Positions 1 to 11,524 of a stretch of 64,000 nt of DNA are shown here, in pieces. Source of the stretch: Spirodela intermedia (taxonomy: Eukaryota > Streptophyta > Magnoliopsida > Alismatales > Araceae); assembly GCA_902729315.2 (NCBI GenBank), contig LR746276.1:6323169-6387168 (forward strand), written 5' to 3'. The notes under the pieces are model-generated. The model did no database searches and was not told the origin of the DNA. It saw only the letters and a list, made by a program, of their open reading frames with translations. A program made the position numbers and the translations under genes. Numbering within the stretch: the stretch's first letter is position 1; every line of letters starts with the position of its first letter.

Positions 1-317
1 GTCAACTAGTTGTGGAGTAAGGAGCATCGTACACACATATACATGTGAAGGTGGATCGTCTTTCTATCTTCTTTCAAGATGATCTTAGGTATTACTTTAT
101 TTCAAGTGATATGTGTTGAGAGATTGTAATTTTGATATATATCTAGCTCAATCACTAAAATAATTGCGATGTGAGACTAAATTTTCTCATGTGTTTGGGT
201 AGCCGTTTAGGATGTGATGTGATCTAGCAATGCTCAATAAGCCAAATAAGCTAGATCTTGGGGCTAGTGAACCACCACGATACCTAGAGTGCAGAACAAT
301 CCATTAGTGACTCGTAA

Positions 318-1155
318 ACTTGATTGACGTGACTTAGTCATTATATAGTAAACCATGTAAATTTAAAATTTATAAAACTAGAAATATTAGTTTTTAGATA
401 TTAAAAAGTATTTTTCAACAAATAGAATCATTTATAATTTAATAAAAAATTTAAAAATAGTAAGAATTTTTCAAGTTGATTATAATGATGTAATATAATA
501 TCACATAAGATTTTAGAACTTTTCTTAAATAATATATTTTTTATGAATTTTAGATTAAGAAATTAAATGATATAAATTTTAAATTTATGAGAAAAGAAAA
601 TAAGAGGTGTGGACATCAGGATGACATCAACATCTGACAAACCCAACTCGAGTAAAAATAGAGTTCCACCTAAGAATTTTTATGTAACCGATTAACAAAT
701 GATTTAATTGGTCAAATTAAGATATGTAAAAGCAAGACGAATCGTATTTGAATTAAGAATAGTTTAGTAAATTTAAATCACACAAATTATCTCTAAATAA
801 AGTGAAAATTAAGTTGAAAATAAGAAAGGCATAGTTTCAACCTCCCAACAGCAATCGCCAAAATTTTGTTGTTCGAGAGGATCATCAAATGATGTCCACA
901 ACCTCAAAGGCTCTCCTTAAATATAGACAACTTGAGTATTTGTTGGATCTCCTTTTTGAAGTCTAGAAAATAATAACAAATGTTAAACTCATTAAAAAAT
1001 GATAAAATAGAGTTCTAACGTCGTGACGGCGATGCATCACTGATGCATTAGAAGTTTGAGCATTCAAGAAGATTGTCATGTAATGTCTATGGCCTCGAAG
1101 ACTCTCTTTGGACAAAGATGACGTGGGTAATTTCTAAATCTTACTGTGAAGTCTA
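318..1155. repeat. Dispersed direct repeat, copy 1
   Basis: This AT-rich block is repeated in the same orientation at 2302-2955. Shared landmarks include gacgtgacttagtc near the start, aaaatagagttccacct in the middle (659-676 and 2639-2651), and a gaagtctag motif at the end. Copy 1 is longer because its last part is itself imperfectly duplicated (about 832-970 and 1015-1155). There is no coding potential. It is probably a decayed retrotransposon segment, but the family cannot be named from sequence alone. Confidence 0.6.
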
Positions 1156-1159
1156 GTGA

Positions 1160-2230
1160 TAATTATAAATTAGTAGTTAGAATAATGTATTACTATCATA
1201 TATATAGATGTTAATTACTAAGTAGATAATACTATTATACATGTATTTCCAACTCATTATCATATTTATAATATTTTATTATTTAACTCCTAAGACATAT
1301 TATTTTAGTTGTTTTATTTATATTATGAGACTAACCCCACTTGACTTTTATGAAGTCAAATGGTGATTCTCTCACATTTTTTTGATAATTATTTGATTGT
1401 AAGAACTTAGGTGAGTTCTTAATACGAGTTAGAAGTAATAGAAGAAGCCCAAGTCTTATGGAGAGAGTTGACCTAATATGTTTATGGGCCCAAGAAAGAG
1501 CGTCACTTTGGCCTAACCCATTTGGACTTAAAAGGGCTATCAAGAGATAAGATCTAGGCAGTCCATCTTAGGGCACCTTAAGATGAAATTAAGAGAAGGA
1601 TTAGAGTGCTGCCCTCATGGAATGATTTGGGCCGTCCACTAAGAGAGTTGGTTATTAATCTTAACTATCCATTGGAGGGGCCTAACTCTCAAAGGATTAA
1701 GACATCTTGCCCCCCTCTTTGAGGGTGCTTTTTGGTTCTCTCTCTCTAATAGTGGCTAATCAAAGGAAACAAGAGAAAAATCAAGGCCTGATCAACAACA
1801 CTTTTGTGCCCAAGATCATCGTGGAGAAGAGATTACCTAGAGTGCATCAAGATCGTCATGGATCAAGCATCACTCAGCCTAAGACTAGCGCACAACAAGG
1901 TCTGTGCAAGATCTAGATTTGGGGCATCCTTGTAATCCTCTTCATGGATAGATTAACTTTTAATTTAAACTAGTTTTATCATTGATTCTATCATTCTATT
2001 GTGTTAGATTCATTCTCTCTCTTTTGTCATGCTTTTCACAACTTTTGTCTTCACCCTTTTATATTTAATTCTGCCTTTTAGAATCTCATGTATATATATC
2101 TATATAAGAAATAAAATAAGTAGAATTCATATACTCATTACCTCTGCTCTCTGAGGATTGACCCTTATCCTAAGTAGAAGAATGATGTTTTATAAATGTT
2201 ATTTACATGAACTTGATTGCTTCACAACAA
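1160..2230. mobile_element. LTR-like remnant, family unclear
   Basis: This stretch resembles the end of a plant gypsy-type LTR: a CT-rich patch (1735-1747), a run of AT-rich sequence, and a closing segment near 2150 reading gaggattgaccc, a phrase common near the 3' ends of such LTRs. The beginning (about 1165-1265) matches the reverse complement of about 6545-6685, so pieces of the same family lie on both strands. No terminal repeats or coding frames were found, so the call is tentative. Confidence 0.35.
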
Positions 2231-2301
2231 CATATTTAACCTCTAATTCAAATTCATCATTTAGAGATTAATAAAATAGGTTATCAAATCATTTCTAATC
2301 G

Positions 2302-2955
2302 TTGTTGACGTGACTTAGTCGTTGTATAGTAAATCACACAAATTTAAAATTTATAAAACTAGAAAATATGAATTTTTAAATATTTAGAAATATTTATAAA
2401 TAAATATATCAATTATAATTCAATTAAACTTCTAAAAATAGCAATAATTTTCTAAGTTGATCACAGGGATGTAATATAATAGTTTGTAATTATTCAATTT
2501 TTTTTTCAAAGAATACTATTTTCTATGAATTTTATACTAGGAAATAAAAAGAAAATATATTTAAAATTCACGAAAAGGAAAATAAGGGTGCAACGTCATG
2601 ATGACGTCAATGCCTGGTAAGCACGAATCAAGCAAAAATAGAGTTCCACCTGGTGATTCTTCATAAGTAATTACAAATGATTTAATTGATCAAATTAAGA
2701 TTTATAAAAGCCAAAAGAATCGTAATTGAATAAAGTATATCTCGGTAAATTTGAATCACACAAATTATCACTAAATGAAGTAAAAATTAAGTTGAAAGTA
2801 GCAAAATAGAGTTTTGGTGATGCAGTGACAATACATCGGCGATGTACCGGAATCCTGAGCATGTAGGAGGATCGTCGTGTAGTGTCCATAGCTTCGAGGG
2901 CTCTCTTTGAACAAAGACGATGTGGGCAATCTCTAGATCTCCTTGCGAAGTCTAG
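2302..2955. repeat. Dispersed direct repeat, copy 2
   Basis: This is the second copy of the block at 318-1155, clearly similar along its length but with many substitutions and small gaps. It lacks the internal duplication seen in copy 1. The divergence shows that the duplication is old. Confidence 0.6.
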
Positions 2956-2984
2956 AGATCAATAAAATGGGTCGTCGAATTATC

Positions 2985-3917
2985 TTCGGTGCCTGTCACC
3001 CAGCAAAGCGAAAAAATGGTGACTTTGCAGCTCTTTGACAATTGTCACCTGACAAAGAGGAGTTGGATAGAGGTGAGACATGTGTCAAGGAGCTTCATCT
3101 TCATGTCCACGTAGTAAGAAGAGGCTCTTCCTCACATCCGATACATTATCAAGAGGTGGCAACTCATCTCTTAGTAGATCATCCTCTTCCTGACGATAGC
3201 TTGTTCGTCGATCAATCGAAGATACTTTATTCAATAGATTTGTAATCCTTTTATCACGAATCATTCAGCAATTTTAGTAATAATGCTCCACAAATCGCAA
3301 TGATGAGATTTTTGCTAATGATCCAACAATTCTGGTGACTTAATCCTTTACCAGCAATCTGCAAGAAAGTCGCGATAATTAGATAAAAATATGAGTTTTG
3401 GCTCTAGTAGGATTCAAACCCGCACTAGTTGCTCGCCTTTTCTAGGGAAGGTGTGACACAAGTTTAGTCTCACATCACTTGTGTGTCGAAGTTTTTAGTG
3501 AACATATAATAATATTACATTTGCAATCAAGTCTCTTTCTTGCATGTGTATGACCACTCCTTGCCCCACAGCCAATTGGCCACTAGTGACATGGAAAGAG
3601 AGTGGCGCACACTTGTCCCTATTGGTTCTAGCCGCTTAACTATGCTTCCAACCCGCTTACAAGCCCGGCTAGCCAGTGGGTCCCCCCATTTTGCTAGATT
3701 TTTATTTTTATTTCTTTTTCTTTATTTATCTCAAAAGTAAAACTATAAAAATTATATAAATTTATATAAAATCACATAATTACCCAAAAATTCATGTTAA
3801 TTAATTAAAAACCACTTTTCACACTTTAACATAAATATTAGTCTATTTATCATGAGTTAAGGTTAAAACTATATTATTTACTAATTATTAACTCATGATA
3901 ATGAAGATTTATCAGTT
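2985..3917. repeat. Tandem ~0.95 kb repeat, unit 1
   Basis: Two adjacent diverged units (this one and 3918-4917) share the same order of landmarks: a cacc...caaagaggagttg segment, a gagttttggctctagtaggatt segment, a (t)agtcycacatca motif, a gcatgtgta...ccactcctt segment, and a terminal atgagttaagg...ttaactcatgataatga segment. The terminal segment contains a perfect 14-base inverted repeat (ttatcatgagttaa / ttaactcatgataa, 3849-3903) that could form a hairpin. No gene is seen. Confidence 0.6.
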
Positions 3918-4917
3918 GTCACCCGATGGAGTAAAAAAACAATGACTTTGTGACTCTCTAGCAACTATCACCCAACAAAGAGGAGTTGAATTGAGATGGG
4001 GTGCATGTTAGGGAGCTTCATCCTCAGGTCTGCATAGTAAGAGGAGGCTCTTCATTGCATCTAACATGCTCTGAAGAAGTGGTAACTCATCTCACGGTAG
4101 ATCATCCTCTTCTCGAGGATGGCTTATTCGTCAATCAATTGGAGATCAATTACTTGATAGATTCATAATTTTTTTATCACAAATTGTTCAACAATTTTAA
4201 TAACAATATTTTTTGAATCACGTTGATGAAATGTTTGCGAATGATCAAGTAATTCTAACAATTTAATCCTTCACCAACAATCTACAAGAAAGTTACACTT
4301 TAATTAGATAAAAATACGAGTTTTGGCTCTAGTAGGATTTGAACCCTTATTGGTCGCTTGCCTACATGAGAGAGAGAGAAATAAATCCTTGAATATCATT
4401 ATATAGTGACATCATCATGGCATCTCGTTCTTATAAATAAGGGATATTTTAGGTATTAAAATCATCAAAATTATTCTAGGAAAAATGTGACACAATTTTA
4501 GTCCCACATCAGTTGTACACTAAATTTTTGAACAAATATATAGTAATACAAGATTTTGAAATCAACAAGTTCCTTTCTTGCATGTGTACAACCACTCCTT
4601 GGCCCACGCCTAATTGGCCATTGATGACGTGCAAGGGGACTGACGTACATGTGCCCCCATCGATTCATAGCTATTTGAGTCCTTGATCGTAACTCCGCCC
4701 CAACTACACTTTCAACCCACCGCTTGCGGGACTGATTGGCTGGCAAGTCCCCCCCCCTTTCTATCTTTTTATTTTCTTTTTCTTCATTAGTCAAAATTAA
4801 TCAACTAAAAACCACTTGTCATAATTTAACACAAATATAAGTTTATTTATTATGAGTTAAGGATAAAACTATATTATTTATTAATTATTAACTCATGATA
4901 ATGAAGACTTATCACTA
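3918..4917. repeat. Tandem ~0.95 kb repeat, unit 2
   Basis: This is the second unit of the tandem pair starting at 2985. It includes agtcccacatcagt near 4500 and the degenerate hairpin end at about 4850-4910. A related fragment lies at 15640-16025. The short open frames here are not convincing genes. Confidence 0.55.
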
Positions 4918-6085
4918 GTGTTGCTAAACACACGTGACTATAAACAATGATCTAATGGCTAATGAAGTGCCACCGTAATAGGAACTTAAGTTCTTGATCA
5001 ATAGTGGTTTATGGTGGGTTAATTTGGCATCGCTCAGCATGCCACATGACTAAGCACATTTGATCTAGTAGCTCATGAAGCATCAAGATATCGAGAACTT
5101 TTCTCTCGTGTATCACCTTTAGGGATATAAAGATAATAATTAATTATTATCTAGTAAAATAACTATAATCAATTATCTTTAAAATCTCGATGACAATCTA
5201 TTTCTTCTCTTATTTTACGCAATTAACACCTCTAGTAATCGACAAGCTCGTTCCTTCCTCCTCCAACTACACTCAAGGCCTTTAGCGAGTGGTCAGCTCT
5301 TTCCTTCTCCCCCCAGATGACAAGGACAATGTGGTTGATCCCTCTTTTTTGGATCTCTTTGGTCACTGGTGTGACACTTCTAGACAATACTTCTATAACT
5401 TCTAACATGGTGTGACATGTCCAAATGAAACCAAGCCGCCACACTAGTGTCTCTAGTTGCACAAGAGGTACACTAAACTTGAGGAATAATTTATTTCTTA
5501 TTTTCAATATTTATATACTTATTTATATCATTTATTTCTATTTTACAACAAGTTCTTTCTATTTCATTTCTATTTTGATAGAAATGAGTAGAATTAATTC
5601 AAAACTTGATGAATAATCTTTGTTCATTTTCTGAATCTTCTAAAACTCGTATGAGATCAAGCTAAGATTGTGTTCAACTTATTTTGTATTAATTTTTGTA
5701 GTCAAATGTCTATTTAAATGTCTATTATCTCTCTCGATCTCTTTTTCTTTCTTTCCATCAATTGATCTCTCTTTCTCTCCCTCTCTCTCCCTTTCTCTCA
5801 TAAGATGTTTCCCTCTCTTCGTCTCACATGAGGTTTCTCTCCTCCTCTCTCTTTCTCTCTTTTGAGAGAGATCTCCTCTTTATTTCGTGAGAGCTCTCAC
5901 TTCTCTTTCTTTTTCTCCTTCCTTTCTCCACTTCTCTTCCTATATAAACTAAACTGGTTTTTAGGACAAATTAATCAATCTTCTTGTATTTGACCTGAGA
6001 CTTACTTCTATATTAATATTTAATTAAATCTTAGTTATAAATAATATTAGATAATAGACATTTAAATACAACAATAAGTGCACAT
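4918..6085 (+). mobile_element. Gypsy-type LTR remnant (+)
   Basis: This block recurs on the opposite strand at about 13975-15480, and its last third recurs at 17240-17765. Shared pieces are a segment near 5130-5200 (aattattatctagtaaaata), the 5230-5400 segment matched by 15060-15150 reversed, a CT-rich tract (5740-5935), and a closing segment gacctgagacttacttctat ... acaacaataagtgcacatc. In the reverse copy the closing end is followed directly by gag-like coding remnants, which supports an LTR or leader identity. The copies differ too much to be recent. Confidence 0.5.
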
Positions 6086-6237
6086 CAAATCTTGTTGTCT
6101 GTTGTACTAAAAAAAAAGGAATATACATGTCCTATTTATAGAAAATAGGAAAAGGTAACTATCCTCTTACAATGAGGCATCTTGATCTATGTGCGGGTGA
6201 GTTCACACATCTTGAAAGTAATGGTTTCAACCTTCCT

Positions 6238-6490
6238 CCTTTCCTGCTCCCTCTCTCCCTACATGATCCCTAAATAGGTCAAAAGAGATGAGATGACAAC
6301 CATCTCTCTCCCTACATGACCCCTGAATGAGTTAGATGGGATGAGGTGACAACCAAATCACCGCCCCTTGCTCCTCACATGTCTCTTGAGCAAGTTAGAC
6401 ATGATAAGGTTTCTCACACGTCTCCTAAATGAGTAAGACAGGAGGAGGTTTATTGCACGTCTCTCAAATGGGTTAGTTATGATGGGCTGA
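6238..6490. repeat. Imperfect tandem repeat, ~40-60 bp period
   Basis: About five degenerate units share a core resembling (c)acatg-c-cctaaatgagttaga--gatgaggt, spaced 40-62 bp apart. The array lies in decayed retrotransposon-like DNA between two LTR-like regions and has no coding potential. Confidence 0.45.
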
Positions 6491-9005
6491 CACTACCAAC
6501 AAACTTCACCTTGGCAGCTATCATCTCTGTACTCAAAGTTAATGTCTATTAATGTTGTAGTCTCTCCAACATGATAATGAGTTAGTAACACATGTATAAT
6601 TACATTCTCTATCTATTAATTAGCATATGTATATAAGATATTAATGCATAGATGTAACTACTAATTTATAATTATCAAGTACCTTTGATTTCCTTCCCCT
6701 TCAAACCCTAAACACAATTTTCATCCTAAGCTGACTACTTCATCCTTTCCCCCTTTTGACGTCATCTACAACCTTGACTGACCTCCTTCATCTTTTTACT
6801 CTTTCACTAGCGAGTGATAGTGCTAGTGACATCAAGTCGAACGTCACTTGAGGTCTTCATATGGGAAGCCCTGGAGTAGCCAAGCTGTGAAGAGCATCCT
6901 TGCCTAGCACAGCATACCAAGGTCCATCGAGCTTTCAATCTGCACATGGCATTATCCCCCCTATGGGCATTAGATTAAGAGGGAGTTTATTTTCAATCAA
7001 TAGAAGTTGTAGCTAGAAAGAACTTTGGGAGATTAATTTTTTTGATTGAATGCAATTTTTGTATTTACCTTTTCAATGAATCACATGATCTCTTTTGTTA
7101 TCACAATCAGCTCATAAAGAAGAGCAACTATTGGCTCAGCGAACATTTCAGTCTTCCATGTCAATCAATTTTGCATTTGAGGTGCTACTAGGTCACAAGA
7201 CTACATGAAGTGAGGTAGTGCTCAGCTCAGCTTTGTGAGATCCTCCTATAGGCTGAGAGTTTGCATGAATAAATTAAAATTATGCTGAAATGATTTAACC
7301 ACAGTGATGTGAACGTCTTCCTTGTGTTTGACTCAGATTCTACTATTTCCTAATAGTTAAACCAAATTGAGTTCATATTATAAATTTTAGATTTGATGAC
7401 TTTAACTGCAAGGACTAAGGTTTGATCACTTACAAGAATTTTAGGATCTATAAAGTTAGACTTAAGGCTTTTCATGATAAAAATATTTATAGAAGAAAAT
7501 TTTCTCCTAATCAAAAAGTCTCGCTATATAACTCTAGACTGAATTTTTTTCTAGAAAAATTGAAATCTATATGGAATGGCCTAGACTAGCACTGATCATA
7601 CCTTTATGATTATTGTGGTAACAATTGCAGATACTAGCACTAGTCAAACCTTTAATGTTAATGGGCAGATATTAAAACCGTACCTTGAAAATATAGCTTT
7701 GCCTTCTATGAAAGCATTAGATTTAATGCTGCATGAGGGAGTTTAGTTTGGCTAAAGACTATAAATTAAGCACTTGTTTGGAGATAACCCACCAGAATTT
7801 CATTAGTTTTAATTTCTCTTTGTACTCTTATAGATCTTTGTTTTATTTAAACTCTTGTCTCATTTCAAATAAATTGACCTTACAAAATATGAAATTATGA
7901 AGAGATTGACATAAAGTTCAATTTTCGAGCAGCTTGGTTTTAATTTCATTACTCCCTTACATATTTTCATTGTATTATTTTGTTTATTAAAATACATTGA
8001 GGATAATGTTTAATGTTAGTTGGGGGGTGAGGAAAATAGTATTCATGTTTATTTCTATATATAAGTTTGCAAAAAATAAAATAAATGATAATAATAATAA
8101 ATTGTATCATGGATTAAATTTGTATGATAGATTCTGGTAGTTGGTATTCTATGTGTCATGCTTTGGGTTAGAATATTTAATCTGAATATGGTTGACCTTG
8201 TTCAGAAGCTTGAATATCATTGCTAAATTAGAAGAAAGCTGTGCATTTAGTAGCGTGAAAATACTCATGGATGAGAGAAGAATTTAGTGTATTCAATCAT
8301 TTCATTGGTGATTAAATATACAGGGAAGATATTCTAGATGTACTTAGCATCATTCAAAAGGTCTGATCATCATGAGGAATATACTTGATCTTTTGGATTA
8401 AACTTTTGAATACCATGATCCTTGTATGTACAACAAAAAGGCCATGCAGAGTGAAAGCCCCGATTTTAAAAGTTTGTACTACAGGTTTCTTGATTTGTCC
8501 CATGGAGGCTTTCCACATGCAAGACTAGGACAAGTTTAGTTGAAAATGCTAAAATGCTCTTCAGGGATTTCTTGCTTGTCTCATGGAGGCTTTCCTTATG
8601 CAAGATTAAGACAAGTGAGCATAATTTATGGGAAAAGCTACTTGCATTTGTATTAAATTTATGAGACATGGAAGTGATAAAGCATGTCAATCTAATCTGA
8701 AAAAGTGATAACATGATTTAATCTGAAGTTTGATTGTCTAAGCATTTTTGAATTTTATTTTATGCTGAGAGGATCAGTGACTTGGTTTAGAAAGCTGAAT
8801 TTAGACCAAAGTTCCCAAGAGTGTTTGAACATAAACAAGGTAAGTTCAATTTGAATTTACCTTGAGATGATGGTGAATGACATAGGTAATCAAGCTAAGT
8901 TAAATTTTCTAACTCATGAGCACGATACATAGAATATATTGCAGAATTTTTACTGAATTTTATTCTATTGCTAGGGACTAGCAATGATTTAAATTGAGGG
9001 GTTGG
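6491..9005. mobile_element. AT-rich retroelement-like interior
   Basis: This stretch contains no recognisable gene. It ends with a purine-rich tract at 8991-9005 immediately before an LTR-like start, as expected for a polypurine tract. That makes the upstream few hundred bases a likely 3' internal region of a decayed gypsy-type element. A short tandem duplication lies near 8480-8620 (two copies of a catggaggctttcc-atgcaaga motif). Confidence 0.35.
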
Positions 9006-9990
9006 TGTGATAACATGTTATCTTACATTATCAATAATATTATTTATACACGTTTTTAACAGGTTTTCAAAGAATATGACATTTTATCAAGCTTAAAATG
9101 ATTCATTTTATTTCAGAAGCATTCTCTGATTTTTCCTGTTTTTTGGGATTTTTCTCAGAGTTTGTCTTGCGAGAAATCACCTAGTTTTATGTTAAATATA
9201 CTATTGATGATTTGTCTGTTATTTTATTATTTTAGGAAGATCCGATGATCGCGAGTGGCGAAGGAAGATCTGACGGCAATCCTTGATAGGCTTATCGATG
9301 GATTTTGGTACAACGATCTGACGAACACGACTTAATCGTGTCAGAATGGACGACAATCCTTGATATCTGGATCCAACAGTCGCGATGTAAAGTGATCATC
9401 GGACCGTCATTATGGGTCACGAAAATCGGAAAACTGTCTAGACTAAAACAGGAAATCGTCGCCGCTGATGTCTGATGAAGATCGGATTGTTGACGACTGC
9501 TGAGACCTGACCTCACGATCTAGGTCATCTATGGGCAACCGAGGCAGGGGAGCATAGTTGTTCTGTCACTCTTGTGGGGAGGGGGGGGGGGGAGAGAGTT
9601 TTTTCGGCGGCTGTCGTGTGACGGAGAAGGGGCTGGAATGTACTCTACGCTTTGAATCTTTCAATAAAAGCTTAGTATTCTGCATTGCTATCTGAGACTC
9701 AGTGATCAACAGCCGGTCCCTTTGCATGTTTATGCAACGACTGGATTTTAGGAATTTCTAGAATACGTAGCTCATAAGATTTCAACGATTTTATCTTCTC
9801 TCTTTCCATCACGAGATTAAGAGTAACATCTTGATTGCGTGATCTCTTTTCCCCTTTCTAAGCGTTTAAAATGGTTTATTCTCAATCTTCTCATCTTCCC
9901 ATCTTCCTTCGTCGATGAATCAAATAGAGAAAAATCGGTTTTAAACTCGTCAGATTCCTAATTCTTGTGTTCGACCTGAAGATATCCAGC
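9006..9990 (+). mobile_element. Probable 3' LTR abutting the UGT gene
   Basis: The LTR starts TGTGATAACATG directly after a purine tract (aaattgagggg, 8993-9003) and contains a perfect 14-base palindrome at 9009-9022. A polyadenylation-like ttcaataaaagctta lies at 9659-9673. A matching 5' LTR is not in this window, so the element is truncated or extends out of recognition. The 3' end is uncertain (9980-10080). It lies within about 130 bp of the UGT start codon, so it may supply promoter or leader sequence. Confidence 0.45.
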
Positions 9991-10114
9991 AACATAATCT
10001 TTCATGAATCTATCTTAGGTGACTAACCTCAGAAAAGTAAAAATTTAATTTGACCTAATTTGAGAGTTTTATAACAATCTTCCAAGTGCAGTCAAAATTT
10101 TCTCGCGGTCATTC

Positions 10115-11524
10115 ATGGAGGCTGGTAACGGAGTAAAGGGGCAGCAGTCGCATGTGGCCGTGCTCGCCTTCCCCTTCGGAAGCCACCCCGCAGTCCTCCA
10201 CGCTCTCGCCTGCCGCCTCCCCGCCGCGGCCCCTCACGTCGCCTTCTCCTTCGTCAACTCCGCCAAGTCCAACGCCACCCTCGCCGCCGTCGACTCTGCG
10301 TCACCAAACCTGAAGTTCTATGACGTGGACGACGGGTGTCCGGCAGACAGCACCTTCGATCTCAGGAAGCCAGAGGAGGAAATCGACAACTTCATGCGGG
10401 TCACCCCCGGAAACTTCCGAGAGGGGATGGAGGAGGCGGTCCGTAGTACTGGCGGGGCGACAATAAGCGTGATAAGTGACTGCTTCCTCTGGTTCGCCGG
10501 GGACCTGGCGGCAGAGCTCGGGGTGCCGGTCCCGTGGGTGGGGCTGTGGAACGGAGGTCCCCGGAGCTTGTCGGTCCATCTCTACACTGACTTGCTCCGC
10601 GAAACCGTCGGCGCCGGAGGGAAGGGACCCTCTGATGTGGAATCCAAGGTTGACGATGACCTCGGCTTTCTCCCCGGAATGGCCGGCACGCGCCTCCGCG
10701 ACTTGCCGGGAGGAGTCGTCTCCGGCAATCTCAACTCCGTCTTCGCCCGCCTCCTCCACAGAATGGGCCTCGAGCTACCACGCGCTTCGGCGCCAGTGAT
10801 CAACACCTTCGAAGGTCTCGACCCCGCCGTGCTCATCGACTTCCACGCCAAGTTCAAAAGATGTCTCCCTCTGGGACCGCTCAACCTCCTATGCCCGCCG
10901 CCGTTGCGGCCCGACTCCACCGGCTGCCTGGAGTGGCTGGACCGTCTGGCCCACGGCGAGGTGGTATACATCGGCTTCGGCAGCTTTGCGATCCCTCCGC
11001 CGGCGGAGCTAGCGGAGCTGGCCGAGGGGCTCGAAGCCAGTGGAACCCCCTTCTTGTGGTCGTTGAAAGAGAAGTTCTGGACCCTCCTGCCGGCCGGTTT
11101 CCTCGCCCGGACGGCCGGCCTGGGGCTGGTAACGACGTGGACCCCTCAGCTGCGCGTCTTGGAGCATCCCGCCGTCGGGGTCTTTGTGACCCACTGCGGG
11201 TGGAACTCCGTGCTGGAGAGCCTCTCCGGCGGCGTTCCCATGGTGTGTTGCCCCATTCTTGGCGACCAACATATCAACGCGCGTGCCATCTCACACACGT
11301 GGGAGATCGGAGTGGCCTTCCTAAAGAAGACAATGACCAAGGATGAGGTCACCAAGGCTCTCCACGTGGTCCTCAGGACGGCGGAGGGGAAGAAGATGAA
11401 GGAGAGGGCATGTGCCCTATGGGCGGTGGCACTCCAGCAAGTTCAGCCTGGTGGCAGCTCGTCCGAGAACCTCCGTGCCCTCGTAGCAATAGTCTCTGCT
11501 TCTCGTTGGGTGGCAAGTGAGTGA
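10115..11524 (+). CDS. Flavonoid-type UDP-glycosyltransferase (UGT78-like)
   Basis: This encodes a family 1 glycosyltransferase of 469 residues, best matching anthocyanidin/flavonol 3-O-glucosyltransferases, cytosolic enzymes that move sugar from a UDP-sugar to the flavonoid 3-hydroxyl. The N-terminus (residues 12-25) has the FPFGSH motif whose H24 is the expected catalytic base, paired with D122. The C-terminal PSPG box runs from W342 to Q385 and is complete, with HCGWNS at 360-365 and the closing DQ. The frame is uninterrupted from ATG to TGA, so there is no intron, although many UGT78 genes have one. Codons are strongly GC-biased. Upstream DNA is an LTR; downstream is AT-rich. The exact acceptor cannot be told from sequence, and the family call is firmer than the substrate call. 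Confidence 0.9.
   Translation: MEAGNGVKGQQSHVAVLAFPFGSHPAVLHALACRLPAAAPHVAFSFVNSAKSNATLAAVDSASPNLKFYDVDDGCPADSTFDLRKPEEEIDNFMRVTPGNFREGMEEAVRSTGGATISVISDCFLWFAGDLAAELGVPVPWVGLWNGGPRSLSVHLYTDLLRETVGAGGKGPSDVESKVDDDLGFLPGMAGTRLRDLPGGVVSGNLNSVFARLLHRMGLELPRASAPVINTFEGLDPAVLIDFHAKFKRCLPLGPLNLLCPPPLRPDSTGCLEWLDRLAHGEVVYIGFGSFAIPPPAELAELAEGLEASGTPFLWSLKEKFWTLLPAGFLARTAGLGLVTTWTPQLRVLEHPAVGVFVTHCGWNSVLESLSGGVPMVCCPILGDQHINARAISHTWEIGVAFLKKTMTKDEVTKALHVVLRTAEGKKMKERACALWAVALQQVQPGGSSSENLRALVAIVSASRWVASE

Noticed and set aside
3405-3440. tRNA-like T-arm (ggtttgaatcc on the minus strand)
   Set aside because: The stem does not pair properly and no D-arm, anticodon arm or acceptor stem can be built around it; the same sequence is part of the tandem repeat.
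10301-11355. Several 70-160 codon frames overlapping the UGT gene
   Set aside because: They are antisense or shifted frames of a GC-rich exon; only the 469-codon frame has motifs of a known family.
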